Below, piece after piece: positions 23,968 to 32,995 of a stretch of 37,506 nucleotides of DNA. The stretch comes from JABMRP01 sp964444795. GTDB lineage: Bacteria > Planctomycetota > Planctomycetia > Pirellulales > Thermoguttaceae. The DNA lies in assembly GCA_964444795.1 (NCBI GenBank), contig CAYUIQ010000063.1:1-37506 (forward strand). The letters run 5' to 3'. How positions within the stretch are numbered: the first letter of the stretch is position 1; each line of letters begins with the position of its first letter. A program made the translations under genes and the position numbers. The notes under the pieces are model-generated. The model made no database searches. It was not told the DNA's origin and saw nothing but the letters and a program-made list of their open reading frames with translations.

Positions 23968-24867
23968 TCACTGGATCAGCAGGTGTCGCAGCGCGGCGTC
24001 CAATTCCGGATGGTTGAACTGGAAGCCGCTTTGGAGCAGCCGTCGCGGAACGACTCGCTGGCTGGCCAGGAGCAATTCGTCAGCCATGCGGCCCAGAACG
24101 ATGCGTGCGGCCAGTGCCGGCAACCGCATCAGGGCCGGGCGGTGTAGAACCCGGCCCAGCGACTTGGCCAGGCGGCGATTGGTCACCGGTTGCGGAGCGA
24201 CGAGATTGACCGGACCGGTCGTGGTCTTGTCGGCCAGGAGATACGCTATAGCAGCCACGGCGTCGTCCAGCGCGATCCAACTCACCTCCTGCCGGCCCGA
24301 GCCGACCGGTCCGCCCAGGCCAAGTCGAAACGGCGGGAGCATCTTCGCCAGCGCGCCGCCGCCGGCGGCCAACACCATGCCGAACCGCAGCGCGATAACG
24401 CGGATGTCCGCGCCGGCCGCCTCTTGCGCCGCCGCTTCCCACTGGCGGCAGACGTCGGCCAGGAAACCTTCGCCGGGGGTACTCTCCTCGGAAAGCGCTT
24501 CGCCGGGGCGATTGCCATAGATGCCGATCGCCGAGGCCGACAACAGCACCTCGGGCGGCTGTTGGAGCTGGGCAAGCGAACCGGCCAACAGGCGCGTTCC
24601 GTTCACTCGGCTGTCGCGAATCCGCGCCATTCGGGCCCGCGTCCAGCGCCCCCCGGCAATGTTCTCGCCGGCCAAGTGGACCACGGCGTCGAACCCTTCC
24701 AGTGCCGCCGTATCGATTGTCTCGTTGGGCGGATCCCAGAAGATATCGGGGGCGGTTGCGTCGGCGCGGCGTCGCACGAGCCGATGCACTTCGTGGCCGT
24801 CGGCCTGAAGAGCCGACGCCAGCGCCGAACCGATCAGCCCGGTGGACCCGCTGATGAGTATGCGCAT
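23968..24867 (-). CDS. TIGR01777-family epimerase-like (SDR) protein
   Basis: This is a 299-residue cytoplasmic extended short-chain dehydrogenase-like protein. The ATG at 24867 has AAGGT upstream and starts right at the nucleotide-binding fold, MRILISGSTGLIGSALASAL (GxxGxxG). VVHLAGENIAGGRW, SASAIGIYGNR and ALRFGMVLAAGGGAL are typical of TIGR01777. The C-terminal DUF1731 part is seen in LPALAARIVLGRMADELLLASQRVVPRRLLQSGFQFNHPELDAAL. The family's reaction is not established. It is the last gene of a leftward cluster, 22 bases after the GT-C-like gene. Confidence 0.92.
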   Translation of the reverse strand: MRILISGSTGLIGSALASALQADGHEVHRLVRRRADATAPDIFWDPPNETIDTAALEGFDAVVHLAGENIAGGRWTRARMARIRDSRVNGTRLLAGSLAQLQQPPEVLLSASAIGIYGNRPGEALSEESTPGEGFLADVCRQWEAAAQEAAGADIRVIALRFGMVLAAGGGALAKMLPPFRLGLGGPVGSGRQEVSWIALDDAVAAIAYLLADKTTTGPVNLVAPQPVTNRRLAKSLGRVLHRPALMRLPALAARIVLGRMADELLLASQRVVPRRLLQSGFQFNHPELDAALRHLLIQ

Positions 24868-24889
24868 GGGTGACCTTTGATTCCCGGCC

Positions 24890-26797
24890 TCAAATCCACC
24901 CCAGACTTTCAAAATAGTCCATCAGCCACGGCTGTGTCCAGGGGTTCCAGGTGGGGTAGGCGACGGAGATCGCGGAGGTGGCCAGGAGAATCAATGCCAG
25001 CGCTCGGGTCCAGCGGCGACGCGACATGGCGTCGGCGGCCGGTAACATGGTGACCGTCCAGAGCGGGGCAAACCAGAACATCCAGCGGAATCCACTGGTC
25101 ATGCCGCCGTAGTTGCAGTCGCGGGCCGGACGCATGAGGAAGAAAACGAGACACACCGCCGAGACGGCCCCGATGGCCAAGGCCAACTCGCGAAGCCGTC
25201 GATCTTGCCGCTGAAAGATCCAGAACAAGGCGCCGGCGACCGATAGGATCCAGACGGGTGAGAGCGAGAAGATCCCGTGATGTCCGATCAACACGTGCAG
25301 GGCATAGACTCCCCGGCAAGACTCGCCCTTGTCGACACCCTCGCAGTTGCGCCAATAGCTGCCGATCGTGCGGCCGTCGAACTCGCGGTGATAACTGTAG
25401 TCGTACCAGTTCTCGGGGTTGTCGGCTTGAGACGTCGCGTCGAGCACGTCGCGGCCGGCCTTCTCGGCCAGCTTGGGATCGGCCTTTCCCGGTTCGGTCG
25501 ACGCGGCCGCTTCTTGGGCAGCCTCCGCAAGCCCCTGGTGAATACCCTGCAACACGTCCTCGCGGTCTTTCGCCTCGGCCGTCGCCTTGGCCGTGCCGTC
25601 CACCGTCTCGATGAACAGCGTCGGCATGACCATCTCGCGGTCCTGCTCGATCGCCCGCTGATACACCTCGGCGATCATTTCGGCAAACGCCGCCTGGGCT
25701 TCCTTGGCAACGGCTTCCGTGTCGGCCGGGTCGCCCGCTTCGCGCAGTGTTTGGTCGACCGCCTGCTGAATCGCCTCGCGACTGGTCGCCCGTGGGCAAT
25801 CCTCCCGATGCGCGTACGCCGGCCGCAGACTCTCGTGTGCGATCCAGTTGGTGCCGAAGAATGCGACAGCGACGATCGCGGCGGCGGGTACATAGGCCAG
25901 CAGCGTTTGCTTGGGCCTCTTCACCAGCAGTACCAGGCTTGCCGGAGCCACGAGGGCCATGGCGGGCAATTCGTTGGAAACCAGAAACGCGCCGAAGAAT
26001 CCGGCCAGAAGGAAATAGCGCCAGCGGCGGGAATCGTCGCACCAGATGCGCACCGCCGCGTAGAGGAAAATCGCCGCGCAGGCGGCCGCCGGCAGATGAT
26101 TGTTGATCACCACGCCGAAGGTCGTGAGAAACGTGGCAAAGGCGGCCGCGGCCATGGCGAAAATCCGCCCCCAGTCGGTCGTTCCCAGTCGCTCGACCAG
26201 CCACGACAGCACGAGCAGGCAGATAACCATCGCCACGACGTTGTTCAGCACGAGCATGAGCCGGCCGACATAGTAGGGATGCGAGGCCAGCGTGATGCCC
26301 GTCAGACGGTGAATGACCCAATACTCGCCGGCCAAGACGGTCGGAAACAGGGGCGGCTTGCTCGAATAGACGTGGCCGTCGTGTTGGACCATGTCGATAG
26401 TGTCCCACTTGGACTGTTGGATCACCTTGTCGATCGCGTACGGCGCGCCCTCGACTTGCATCTCCTCCTCGACCAGCGCCCGAACGGTACACCAGCGGCT
26501 GCGATCGTTGCCGCTTAAGAACGGTCGCATTTGTTGTGAGCGTCTTTCCAGGCCCGCCCGTTTTTGGGCCAACTCCGCTTCGCTTCTCTCGGGAGTGGCC
26601 TTTCCCCGCTCGAGTCTCGCGCGAAGGTCGTCCAGTTCCTTGGTAGTCTGCTTCTCGAAATAGTCCTGGAGTTTCTTCCGGTCGACCGAATCGACGGCCA
26701 TGATGCGGCCGATCATCGCACCGGCGGCCAGGACGATGAGAATCGTGTAGATACCGCGGCGAAGCGGGGCCTGGCCGTCGTCGAGCGAAGTGTTCAT
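24890..26797 (-). CDS. Polytopic membrane protein resembling a GT-C (ArnT/GT39-like) glycosyltransferase
   Basis: This is a 635-residue membrane protein. The ATG at 26797 follows AAGGA and overlaps the stop of the GT2 gene by ATGA, so translation is coupled. It has one N-terminal membrane helix (15-35), then a charged, probably coiled-coil stretch (KKLQDYFEKQTTKELDDLRARLERGKATPERSEAELAQK). A loop HDGHVYSSKPPLFPTVLAGEY recalls the catalytic first periplasmic loop of GT39/ArnT enzymes (the -PPL- motif). Many helices follow, then a long Ala/Glu-rich soluble insert (about 340-460) and C-terminal helices. GT-C enzymes use polyprenyl-phosphate sugars on the outer face of the membrane. Assignment by motif and context, not full domain match. 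Confidence 0.65.
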   Translation of the reverse strand: MNTSLDDGQAPLRRGIYTILIVLAAGAMIGRIMAVDSVDRKKLQDYFEKQTTKELDDLRARLERGKATPERSEAELAQKRAGLERRSQQMRPFLSGNDRSRWCTVRALVEEEMQVEGAPYAIDKVIQQSKWDTIDMVQHDGHVYSSKPPLFPTVLAGEYWVIHRLTGITLASHPYYVGRLMLVLNNVVAMVICLLVLSWLVERLGTTDWGRIFAMAAAAFATFLTTFGVVINNHLPAAACAAIFLYAAVRIWCDDSRRWRYFLLAGFFGAFLVSNELPAMALVAPASLVLLVKRPKQTLLAYVPAAAIVAVAFFGTNWIAHESLRPAYAHREDCPRATSREAIQQAVDQTLREAGDPADTEAVAKEAQAAFAEMIAEVYQRAIEQDREMVMPTLFIETVDGTAKATAEAKDREDVLQGIHQGLAEAAQEAAASTEPGKADPKLAEKAGRDVLDATSQADNPENWYDYSYHREFDGRTIGSYWRNCEGVDKGESCRGVYALHVLIGHHGIFSLSPVWILSVAGALFWIFQRQDRRLRELALAIGAVSAVCLVFFLMRPARDCNYGGMTSGFRWMFWFAPLWTVTMLPAADAMSRRRWTRALALILLATSAISVAYPTWNPWTQPWLMDYFESLGWI

Positions 26798-27813
26798 GCG
26801 TCGTGATCCTTGGGTGTGTCGGCGTCGGGAGCCTTGGCGTCGGGCCGGGTTGAATCGTCGTCGGCCGGTGCCGTGGTCTCGGAGATCGAATAGGTCTTAT
26901 GTTCGTGGTTCTGGTAGGCGATCATCAGTTCGGCGAGAAAACCGACCGACATCAACTGGCCACCCAACAGCAACAGGCCCACCGAATAGATGACGGCCGG
27001 GCGCTGGTGCAGGGGCAGGAGACCCAAGTCGGGAGCCAATTGCGAGACGAGCCAATAACCGGCCAAATAGGTCATCCCCAGCGCGCCGAGCAAGAACGCC
27101 CCCAGACCGACGGTTCCCAACACGTGCTGCGGACGTTGGCCGAAACCCGTGAGAAACTTGACGGTCAGCAGGTCGAGGAACCCCTTGACGATCCGCGTCA
27201 CACCGTATTTCGATTGGCCAAACTTGCGCGCCCGGTGCGTAATCACCAGTTCGCCCACGCGAAAACCCCTCGCTTCGGCCAGCACGGGTACGAAACGGTG
27301 TAGCTCGCCGTAGAGGCGCACTTCGTCGAAGATCTCGCGCCGGTAGCATTTCATCCCGCAATTGTGGTCGTGCAACACGACTCCGGTCAGTCGGCTGACC
27401 ATCCAGTTGAACACCCGGGAAGGGCCCACTTTGTGCCACGGGTCGTGACGCACTTTCTTCCAACCGCTGACCACGTCGAGGTCGTTTTCCATTTCGGCCA
27501 GAAAACGGGGGATTTCGTGCGGATCATCCTGCAAATCGGCGTCGAGCGTCATGATGAGTTCGCCCCGGGCTTGCGCGAAGCCGGCGTTCAGCGCCGCCGC
27601 CTTGCCGAAATTGCGCCGGAAACGAATCCCCCGGACACGGCCGTCCGATTCCGCCAGTCGCTCGATGACCGCCCACGAATCGTCGCTTGAGCCGTCGTCG
27701 ACGAGGATCATGTCCAACTCGTAGTCGTGCCGCCGGGCCACTTCATCCAATTCCTGGTGCAGGGCTTCGAGGCTTTCTTCTTCGTTGAACACGGGGATGA
27801 CAATCGAGAGCAT
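26794..27813 (-). CDS. GT2 polyprenyl-phosphate sugar transferase (DPM1/GtrB-like)
   Basis: This is a 339-residue membrane-anchored family 2 glycosyltransferase, expected to move a sugar from a nucleotide-sugar to polyprenyl phosphate on the cytoplasmic face. The start MLSIVIPVFNEEESL is canonical. VDDGSSDDSW and TLDADLQDDPHE (DAD 91-93) are the nucleotide- and metal-binding motifs. NCGMKCYRREIFDEV and HRARKFGQSKYGVTRIVKGFLDLL are typical of the DPM1/GtrB group. Two C-terminal membrane segments (LGAFLLGALGMTYLAGYWLV, VIYSVGLLLLGGQLMSVGFLAELMI) and an acidic Asp/Pro-rich tail follow. It is coupled to the GT-C-like gene by a 4-base overlap. Confidence 0.93.
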   Translation of the reverse strand: MLSIVIPVFNEEESLEALHQELDEVARRHDYELDMILVDDGSSDDSWAVIERLAESDGRVRGIRFRRNFGKAAALNAGFAQARGELIMTLDADLQDDPHEIPRFLAEMENDLDVVSGWKKVRHDPWHKVGPSRVFNWMVSRLTGVVLHDHNCGMKCYRREIFDEVRLYGELHRFVPVLAEARGFRVGELVITHRARKFGQSKYGVTRIVKGFLDLLTVKFLTGFGQRPQHVLGTVGLGAFLLGALGMTYLAGYWLVSQLAPDLGLLPLHQRPAVIYSVGLLLLGGQLMSVGFLAELMIAYQNHEHKTYSISETTAPADDDSTRPDAKAPDADTPKDHDA

Positions 27814-27926
27814 GGCGAGCTGTACCGTTATGGTGCGGGGGGATGTCCGTCGGGTTGTACCTCAGCATACCACGCCGGCCCCGGCTGCGAAAGGCCAAAA
27901 ATTTAACTTTCTCGTCTTGGGTGGGA

Positions 27927-28940
27927 CTATCCTGTCGGACCGCCGCGCCGTGCCCCGCCTATATACAGGATAGCCGACAGAATCAGCTCGGCCACCAGCC
28001 AAACCAGACGCAGCAATACCGCGCTGACGACGGCCGCGGCCTCCGCCGTCCCTGGCCCGGATACCACCCGAAAGAATGGCACCATCAACTGGGTCAAGAC
28101 CAACTCCCGAACCACGGCCCCCCCGGGGATCAGCGACAGGAAACCGGCGACCATGGCCAGCGACACGGCGGCCGTGTATCGCGCAAGATGTGGCAGTAAA
28201 TCGGCTTGCGCGATGCCCATCGCCTGGAGGACTGCCCAGAGACTGGTCGCCAGGAGCGTCCAGCCGATGAAATTGGCAATCCATCCGACGGCCAGTGTCG
28301 AGTACCCCAATCGGGCGATTCGACAAGCCGTTTCCGGGTCGGATTTTCCCACCCCCGCAAGGCGAACCAGGCGGCGGAACACGGGCGGCAGCGTCGGTAA
28401 ACCGGCCAGAATCATCAGGGCGACAGCCACGGCAAACAGTACCGTTTGGTCGCGATATCGGGCCGCAATGATCGCGGCGGCCAGAAATGCGCCCACCGAC
28501 ATCATGGTCAGGGTTTCGAGAAACACGCTCACCGCGGCTACGCCGGTGTTGACCCGCTCGGAGCGGACCAGTCCGGCCCGCAATACGACAACCATCGCCT
28601 TGCCGGGCACGTATTTCCCCAAATGCCCGATATAATACGCCCGCAGGGCTTCACCTCGGCGGGCGTGCTGACCAAGGGTGCGGAGAACATGGTGCCAGAA
28701 CAAGCCCGAGGGGAGCAGGCCCAGCAGATAGAATCCGCCGGCCGCGACCAGCCATCCGGCATGGACCTGCCAGGCGTATTGGCCCAACTGGCCCCAGGCT
28801 TCGGTCAGTGTGTGATGCACACACCAGAGGAGCAGCACGACGATCAGCAGTTTGGCCGTCCGCAGGAGCCACTTCTTGGGGGTCGATTTGGTGGTCGATT
28901 GGTTCGCGTTCATCTTTTCCATTGTGGTCGAGGATGCCAT
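27927..28940 (-). CDS. Flippase-like/lysylphosphatidylglycerol-synthase-TM family membrane protein
   Basis: This 337-residue integral membrane protein belongs to the UPF0104/LPG_synthase_TM (flippase-like) family. Family features are about eight hydrophobic segments, RAYYIGHLGKYVPGKAMVVVLRAGLV (the conserved region after the second helices) and the final FLSLIPGGAVVRELVLTQL. The ATG at 28940 is used; ATGs at 28922 and 28913 are possible, and none has a strong ribosome binding site. Relatives sit beside glycosyltransferases and probably take part in lipid-linked sugar transfer or flipping. It lies 113 bases upstream of the GT2 gene on the same strand, so a joint transcript is likely. The opposite gene begins 68 bases away. 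Confidence 0.85.
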   Translation of the reverse strand: MASSTTMEKMNANQSTTKSTPKKWLLRTAKLLIVVLLLWCVHHTLTEAWGQLGQYAWQVHAGWLVAAGGFYLLGLLPSGLFWHHVLRTLGQHARRGEALRAYYIGHLGKYVPGKAMVVVLRAGLVRSERVNTGVAAVSVFLETLTMMSVGAFLAAAIIAARYRDQTVLFAVAVALMILAGLPTLPPVFRRLVRLAGVGKSDPETACRIARLGYSTLAVGWIANFIGWTLLATSLWAVLQAMGIAQADLLPHLARYTAAVSLAMVAGFLSLIPGGAVVRELVLTQLMVPFFRVVSGPGTAEAAAVVSAVLLRLVWLVAELILSAILYIGGARRGGPTG

Positions 28941-29008
28941 GCACGTCAAACGCTGTTACAATACGGGGCACACGGCCATAAGCCCCAATTAGCCGCCGGA
29001 GAGTTTCG

Positions 29009-30070
29009 ATGTCGCGCATGGTCTCGTTTTTCGTGCTGCTGGCGATTCTGCTGCTCTGCATCTTCCTCGTCTTCAAGGTGATGGCCGGCTTCCTGTTGCC
29101 GATGTTTCTGGCGGCCCTGCTGGTGGTGATTTTCCGGCCGCTGCATCATTGGTATCGGATGAAGTGCGAGGGACATCCCCGAGTAGCGGCCGGGCTGACC
29201 ACCGGAACGATCATGTTGATCGTCATGTTGCCCATGTGCCTGATCATTTTCGGCGCGGCCTACGAAGGAGCCACCTGGTATCAAAACGCGACACTCGGAA
29301 ATCTGAACGAAGGAGACGTTGCCAGGGCAATCGCCGACGGGGCCAAGACCATCGGATTCGAACTGAAACAGGGAGACGTTGAAGCGACCATTCGCGAGAA
29401 GGTGGAGTTGTGGTTGCAGCCGGTGGCGCTGAGCATGACCAAGTTCTTGGGACGATTTCTGATTGGTCTGGGGGTGATGATCGTGTCGCTCTACTATTTC
29501 CTCGCCGACGGGCCGGGAATGATCCGCACCGTGATGCGGCTCTCGCCCTTGGACGACAAGTACGAGGAACAACTGATCGAGGAATTCGTGACCGTAAGTC
29601 GCGCCGTTGTGATGGCCACGCTGGTGTCGGCGGTCGTGCAGGGCATTCTGGCGGGCATCGGGTTCGCCATCGCCGGGCTTGGTTCCGTTTTCCTGCTCGT
29701 TCTCTTAACCATGCTCTTTGCCATGATCCCCTTCGTCGGCGCGGCGGCCGTCTGGCTTCCCGTGAGTCTTTGGCTGATGTTCGTCGAACAGCGAACGGCC
29801 GCGGCGGTGGTGCTGGCGATCTACGGGGCGGGCATCGTGTCAACTTCGGACAACATCGTCAAGCCGATGATCCTGCACGGCCGGTCGAAACTGCATCCGT
29901 TGCTGGCTCTGTTGAGCGTGCTGGGCGGGGTCGGCGCGTTGGGGCCCATCGGGATCTTCGTCGGCCCGATGGTCGTTGCCTTCCTGCAAACGCTGCTGCA
30001 AATGCTGCACACCGAGTTGGAGTCGCTTAGTTCGGGCATCCGCTGGACGCCCGTGTGGGAGAGAGAGTAG
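29009..30070 (+). CDS. AI-2E-family transporter
   Basis: This is a 353-residue multi-pass inner-membrane protein of the AI-2E (PerM/YdiK-like) family. The ATG at 29009 follows GGAGAG. There are three helices in the first 80 residues (SFFVLLAILLLCIFLVFKVMAGFLLP), then a soluble loop with QNATLGNLNEGDVARAIADGAK. The family-typical C-terminal half follows: FLGRFLIGLGVMIVSLYYFLADG, VQGILAGIGFAIAGL, MIPFVGAAAVWLPVSLWL and KPMILHGRSKLHPLLALLSVLGGVGALGPIGIFVGPMV. Family members export small molecules or act as Na+(Li+)/H+ antiporters; the substrate here is unknown. A TACAAT hexamer at 28957-28962 is a possible -10. The next gene starts 13 bases later. Confidence 0.95.
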   Translation: MSRMVSFFVLLAILLLCIFLVFKVMAGFLLPMFLAALLVVIFRPLHHWYRMKCEGHPRVAAGLTTGTIMLIVMLPMCLIIFGAAYEGATWYQNATLGNLNEGDVARAIADGAKTIGFELKQGDVEATIREKVELWLQPVALSMTKFLGRFLIGLGVMIVSLYYFLADGPGMIRTVMRLSPLDDKYEEQLIEEFVTVSRAVVMATLVSAVVQGILAGIGFAIAGLGSVFLLVLLTMLFAMIPFVGAAAVWLPVSLWLMFVEQRTAAAVVLAIYGAGIVSTSDNIVKPMILHGRSKLHPLLALLSVLGGVGALGPIGIFVGPMVVAFLQTLLQMLHTELESLSSGIRWTPVWERE

Positions 30071-30083
30071 AGAGGAAGAGCAA

Positions 30084-31733
30084 ATGTCGCCGAAGATGAA
30101 CTCGGGAAGCGACGTGTCCCGCGGATCGGAACCTCCACCGGTGGTGTTTGTGCCCGCGCCGCCGCTCGATGTGGTTGGCCGCCCGATGCGCCCGCAGCCG
30201 CCCGTGCGATGGCGCGAGATTCTCGCCGTCGTGCTGCTGGTCGCACTGGCCGACGCGACCCTCTTTCGTACCCACGGGTTTGCCGGCTATGGGGCGTTCT
30301 TTCTCGTGGCGCCCGTGCTCCTGTGGATGGGGGCTCCGCGATCGAAATATGGCCAAGGGTTCTGGCTGCTTGCCGTCTTGATGCTGCTGCTGGTGGCCAA
30401 GATGCTCTGGTGCGGGTCGTGGCTGCTGGTGGGCTCCGGTTTCGTGCTGCTGGTCGGATTTGCGATGGCTCTGGCGGGTATGTGTCCCCATGTGTTGGAG
30501 GCGATCGTCTTCGGCTCGCAGACCGTGCTGGCCGGGTACGAAGGATTGGTCCACTACCGCCGCTCCAGCGAGAAGCTCGGTCCGGTAATGCCTCGCGGCG
30601 CGTGGCTCAATTTCGGCTTGCCGGCGGCCGCGCTGATAGCGTTCGGCCTGTTGTTTGTCGTCGCCAACCCCGATCTGGCGGCCTCCTTCGGCGAGACCGT
30701 CCGATCGGTGGTCACCGCGCTGCGGGAGTGGATTCTGCAGATTTCGCCGGATTGGAAGGAGGTGCTCTTCTGGTGCGTCGTGTTGTGGATCGCCGTGGGA
30801 TTGTTGCGACCCGTGCTCCGGCCAGCGTCGCCCGACGCGACACCCGATGACGACGCATTGTCCGAGACCGGCCCGGTACCCGCGCTGCTTTACGTGCCCT
30901 TTCGCAACACGCTGTTGACGGTCATCGTGCTATTTGCCGTCTACTTGGTGTTCGAGTTCAAGACCTTGTGGCTGCGGGTATTTCCCGAGGGTTTCTATTA
31001 CTCGGGCTACGCCCACGAGGGTGCGGCGTGGCTCACCGTGGCGCTTGCCCTGGCCACGTTGGTTCTCTCGCTCATCTTCCGGGGTCGCATTCTCCAGGAC
31101 GCCCGGCAGGGGCGACTTCGCCGCTTGGCATGGATCTGGTCGCTGGAAAACATGCTCCTGGCCGCGGCCGTTTACAATCGGCTGACTATCTACATCGGCT
31201 TCAACGGCATGACGCGGATGCGCATCGTGGCCCTGTTCGGCATGACGTGTGTCGTGGCCGGGTTCGTGCTGGTTATTTGGAAGATCGTGCATAATCGCGA
31301 TTTCACCTGGCTCGTGCGCCGCCACCTTTGGGCCCTGGCGCTGACGGTCTACTTCTACGCACTAACGCCGGTTGACGTGCTCGTCCACGACTACAACGTG
31401 CGACGCATCCTCTCGGGCGATCCGGCTCCGGTCGTTCAAATCACCGAGCATCCGATCAGCGCCGAGGGTATCCCCCGGCTGCTTCCGCTGCTCGATTGCG
31501 AGAACGACACAATCCGCGAGGGTATCCGCGCCATGCTGGCCGAGCGGCTCGAACAGGCCGAGTTGCGCGAAGTCCGGAACGAGCGGCAAGGTTGGACAAC
31601 GTACCAAGCCGCCGATCGGCGGATGTTGGAGTGTCTCCGCGCCAACGCCGAGCATTGGGAACAATACACGGATGGGCAGCGGCGTGACGTCCAGTGGAAA
31701 CGATTCAAGAAGTACGCTTATCAGTGGTACTAG
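30084..31733 (+). CDS. DUF4173/DUF4153-like multi-pass membrane protein
   Basis: This is a 549-residue integral membrane protein. The ATG at 30084 has GAGGAAGAG just upstream; the open frame extends back into the preceding gene. After a Pro-rich cytosolic N-terminus (PPPVVFVPAPPLDVVGRPMRPQPP) there are about ten helices. YSGYAHEGAAWLTVALALATLVLSLIFRGR, RRLAWIWSLENMLLAAAVYNRLTIYIGFNGMTRMRI and LTPVDVLVHDYNVRRILSGDP match the DUF4173/DUF4153 family as I recall it. The C-terminal 110 residues are soluble with HEAT-like character (GIPRLLPLLDCENDTIREGIRAMLAERL). Function unknown. It is in an operon with the AI-2E gene, and its 3' end overlaps the convergent carboxypeptidase-like gene by 29 bases. 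Confidence 0.8.
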   Translation: MSPKMNSGSDVSRGSEPPPVVFVPAPPLDVVGRPMRPQPPVRWREILAVVLLVALADATLFRTHGFAGYGAFFLVAPVLLWMGAPRSKYGQGFWLLAVLMLLLVAKMLWCGSWLLVGSGFVLLVGFAMALAGMCPHVLEAIVFGSQTVLAGYEGLVHYRRSSEKLGPVMPRGAWLNFGLPAAALIAFGLLFVVANPDLAASFGETVRSVVTALREWILQISPDWKEVLFWCVVLWIAVGLLRPVLRPASPDATPDDDALSETGPVPALLYVPFRNTLLTVIVLFAVYLVFEFKTLWLRVFPEGFYYSGYAHEGAAWLTVALALATLVLSLIFRGRILQDARQGRLRRLAWIWSLENMLLAAAVYNRLTIYIGFNGMTRMRIVALFGMTCVVAGFVLVIWKIVHNRDFTWLVRRHLWALALTVYFYALTPVDVLVHDYNVRRILSGDPAPVVQITEHPISAEGIPRLLPLLDCENDTIREGIRAMLAERLEQAELREVRNERQGWTTYQAADRRMLECLRANAEHWEQYTDGQRRDVQWKRFKKYAYQWY

Positions 31734-32940
31734 CCCGGAGATACGCGTACATCGCCCGGGCCAAATCGTGGCCGAGGAGTCGGGCACTGTCGGCGGTGAC
31801 CGGTTTGCCGCCGGCGTTGGCATAGGGGATTTCGATCGTCACGGCCAAGTCGATGCCCGGTTGTTCGGCGGCCCAACGGGCGCAGCTCTTGGGCTCCTTC
31901 ATCGTGTTCCAGGACGTTCCCCAGGGTACGTTGTGCCGCGGATCGTGCCGCAACGGCCCGGTTTGCACCTGCTGGAGCGTTCGGCTGAACTGCTGTTGCT
32001 GCTCCCACATCGCTTCCGCGGGATGACCGACGAAGAAGATCTCTTCGTTGTTGCCGCCGCGAATCCACGGGCAGTGCATGTCCAGGGCGATCCGCAACTT
32101 ACCGGCCGACCAGCCGGGTACGAACTCTTTCAGCGCCGCCACCGACGGATAGATCGATTCGCCCAGGAAATCGCGATTGTGGTCGTGCGGCCGCCGGTTC
32201 TTGCCCTGGTCGCCGTCCTCGACGCCGTCTTGATCCATTCCCCCAACGGCCGCGAACTCGACCTGCTCGCGCAGCCATCGGCCCTCGGGCGTGTCGGAAA
32301 GCACACCTTCGACGAGCCCTTCCAGGGCATAGCCGGCCATCATCTCGCAACTGTGATGCCGAGCGGTGAGCAAGACGCGATGCGCAGGCTCGCCATCGAT
32401 CTTCCCGAACCGAAGTCGCTGGGTCTGGCGGCCCTTGGGCGTCGTGCAATGGGGTTCGACCTTCAGCCGCGGGCAGTCGGCATGACGCTTCAGAAACGCC
32501 TGCAAATGCGACTGCTGATACGGCACGGCCAGACAGAATCGCGTCGCGCCGGCCTGTTGCGGAAACGTGTAGGTACACGACGCCCCGTCGACCGATTCCT
32601 TGCCGAGCCATTGCCACGTCTTACCGTCGTCGGTGCTCACCGCCGGTCCTCGGGCGGCGAGCACGTTGCCCGCAGTGAAGTGGAACGTAAGCGTTCGCCC
32701 CGCCGCGCCACGGACGCGGAAATACCAATAGAACCAGAACCCGGGCGTGTCGCGCGGGTCCTGGTGCAGGTAAACCTGATCGCCGTCGATCCGATCGACG
32801 ATTATATTGCCGCCGGGGAAATCGCAATCGATCGTCGGCGCATCGGTGCGAGGGGGCTCGGCGCTGACGGCCACCGCAGCCGAGACGGCCACGGCGCCCG
32901 TGGCGAGAAACGCGCGGCGGTGGAATGTCCGTGGATTCAT
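31705..32940 (-). CDS. Exported M14-family zinc carboxypeptidase-like protein
   Basis: This is a 411-residue exported protein. The N-terminus (FHRRAFLATGAVAVSAAVAVSA) is a Tat-like signal. Residues about 35-175 form a beta-rich domain like that preceding cytosolic-carboxypeptidase-like M14 enzymes (FWFYWYFRVRGAAGRTLTFHF). The zinc site is H196-x-x-E199 (RHHSCE) and H289 (LDMHCP). R256 in HNRDF is the substrate-carboxylate Arg, and E370 (VTIEIPY) is the catalytic Glu. All essential residues are present, so activity is likely; a role in trimming peptides or cell-wall peptides is inference. There is no strong ribosome binding site at the ATG at 32940. The 3' end overlaps the converging membrane-protein gene. 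Confidence 0.9.
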   Translation of the reverse strand: MNPRTFHRRAFLATGAVAVSAAVAVSAEPPRTDAPTIDCDFPGGNIIVDRIDGDQVYLHQDPRDTPGFWFYWYFRVRGAAGRTLTFHFTAGNVLAARGPAVSTDDGKTWQWLGKESVDGASCTYTFPQQAGATRFCLAVPYQQSHLQAFLKRHADCPRLKVEPHCTTPKGRQTQRLRFGKIDGEPAHRVLLTARHHSCEMMAGYALEGLVEGVLSDTPEGRWLREQVEFAAVGGMDQDGVEDGDQGKNRRPHDHNRDFLGESIYPSVAALKEFVPGWSAGKLRIALDMHCPWIRGGNNEEIFFVGHPAEAMWEQQQQFSRTLQQVQTGPLRHDPRHNVPWGTSWNTMKEPKSCARWAAEQPGIDLAVTIEIPYANAGGKPVTADSARLLGHDLARAMYAYLRASTTDKRTS

Positions 32941-32995
32941 GCGGCTTTTCTAAACGGGACATGCCCCCCGGCAGAGCCGGGGGCTGAAGGCCGGG

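Noticed and set aside
25277..26518. Long open frame opposite the GT-C-like gene
   Set aside because: Antisense shadow of high-GC coding; no signal, start site or recognisable motif.
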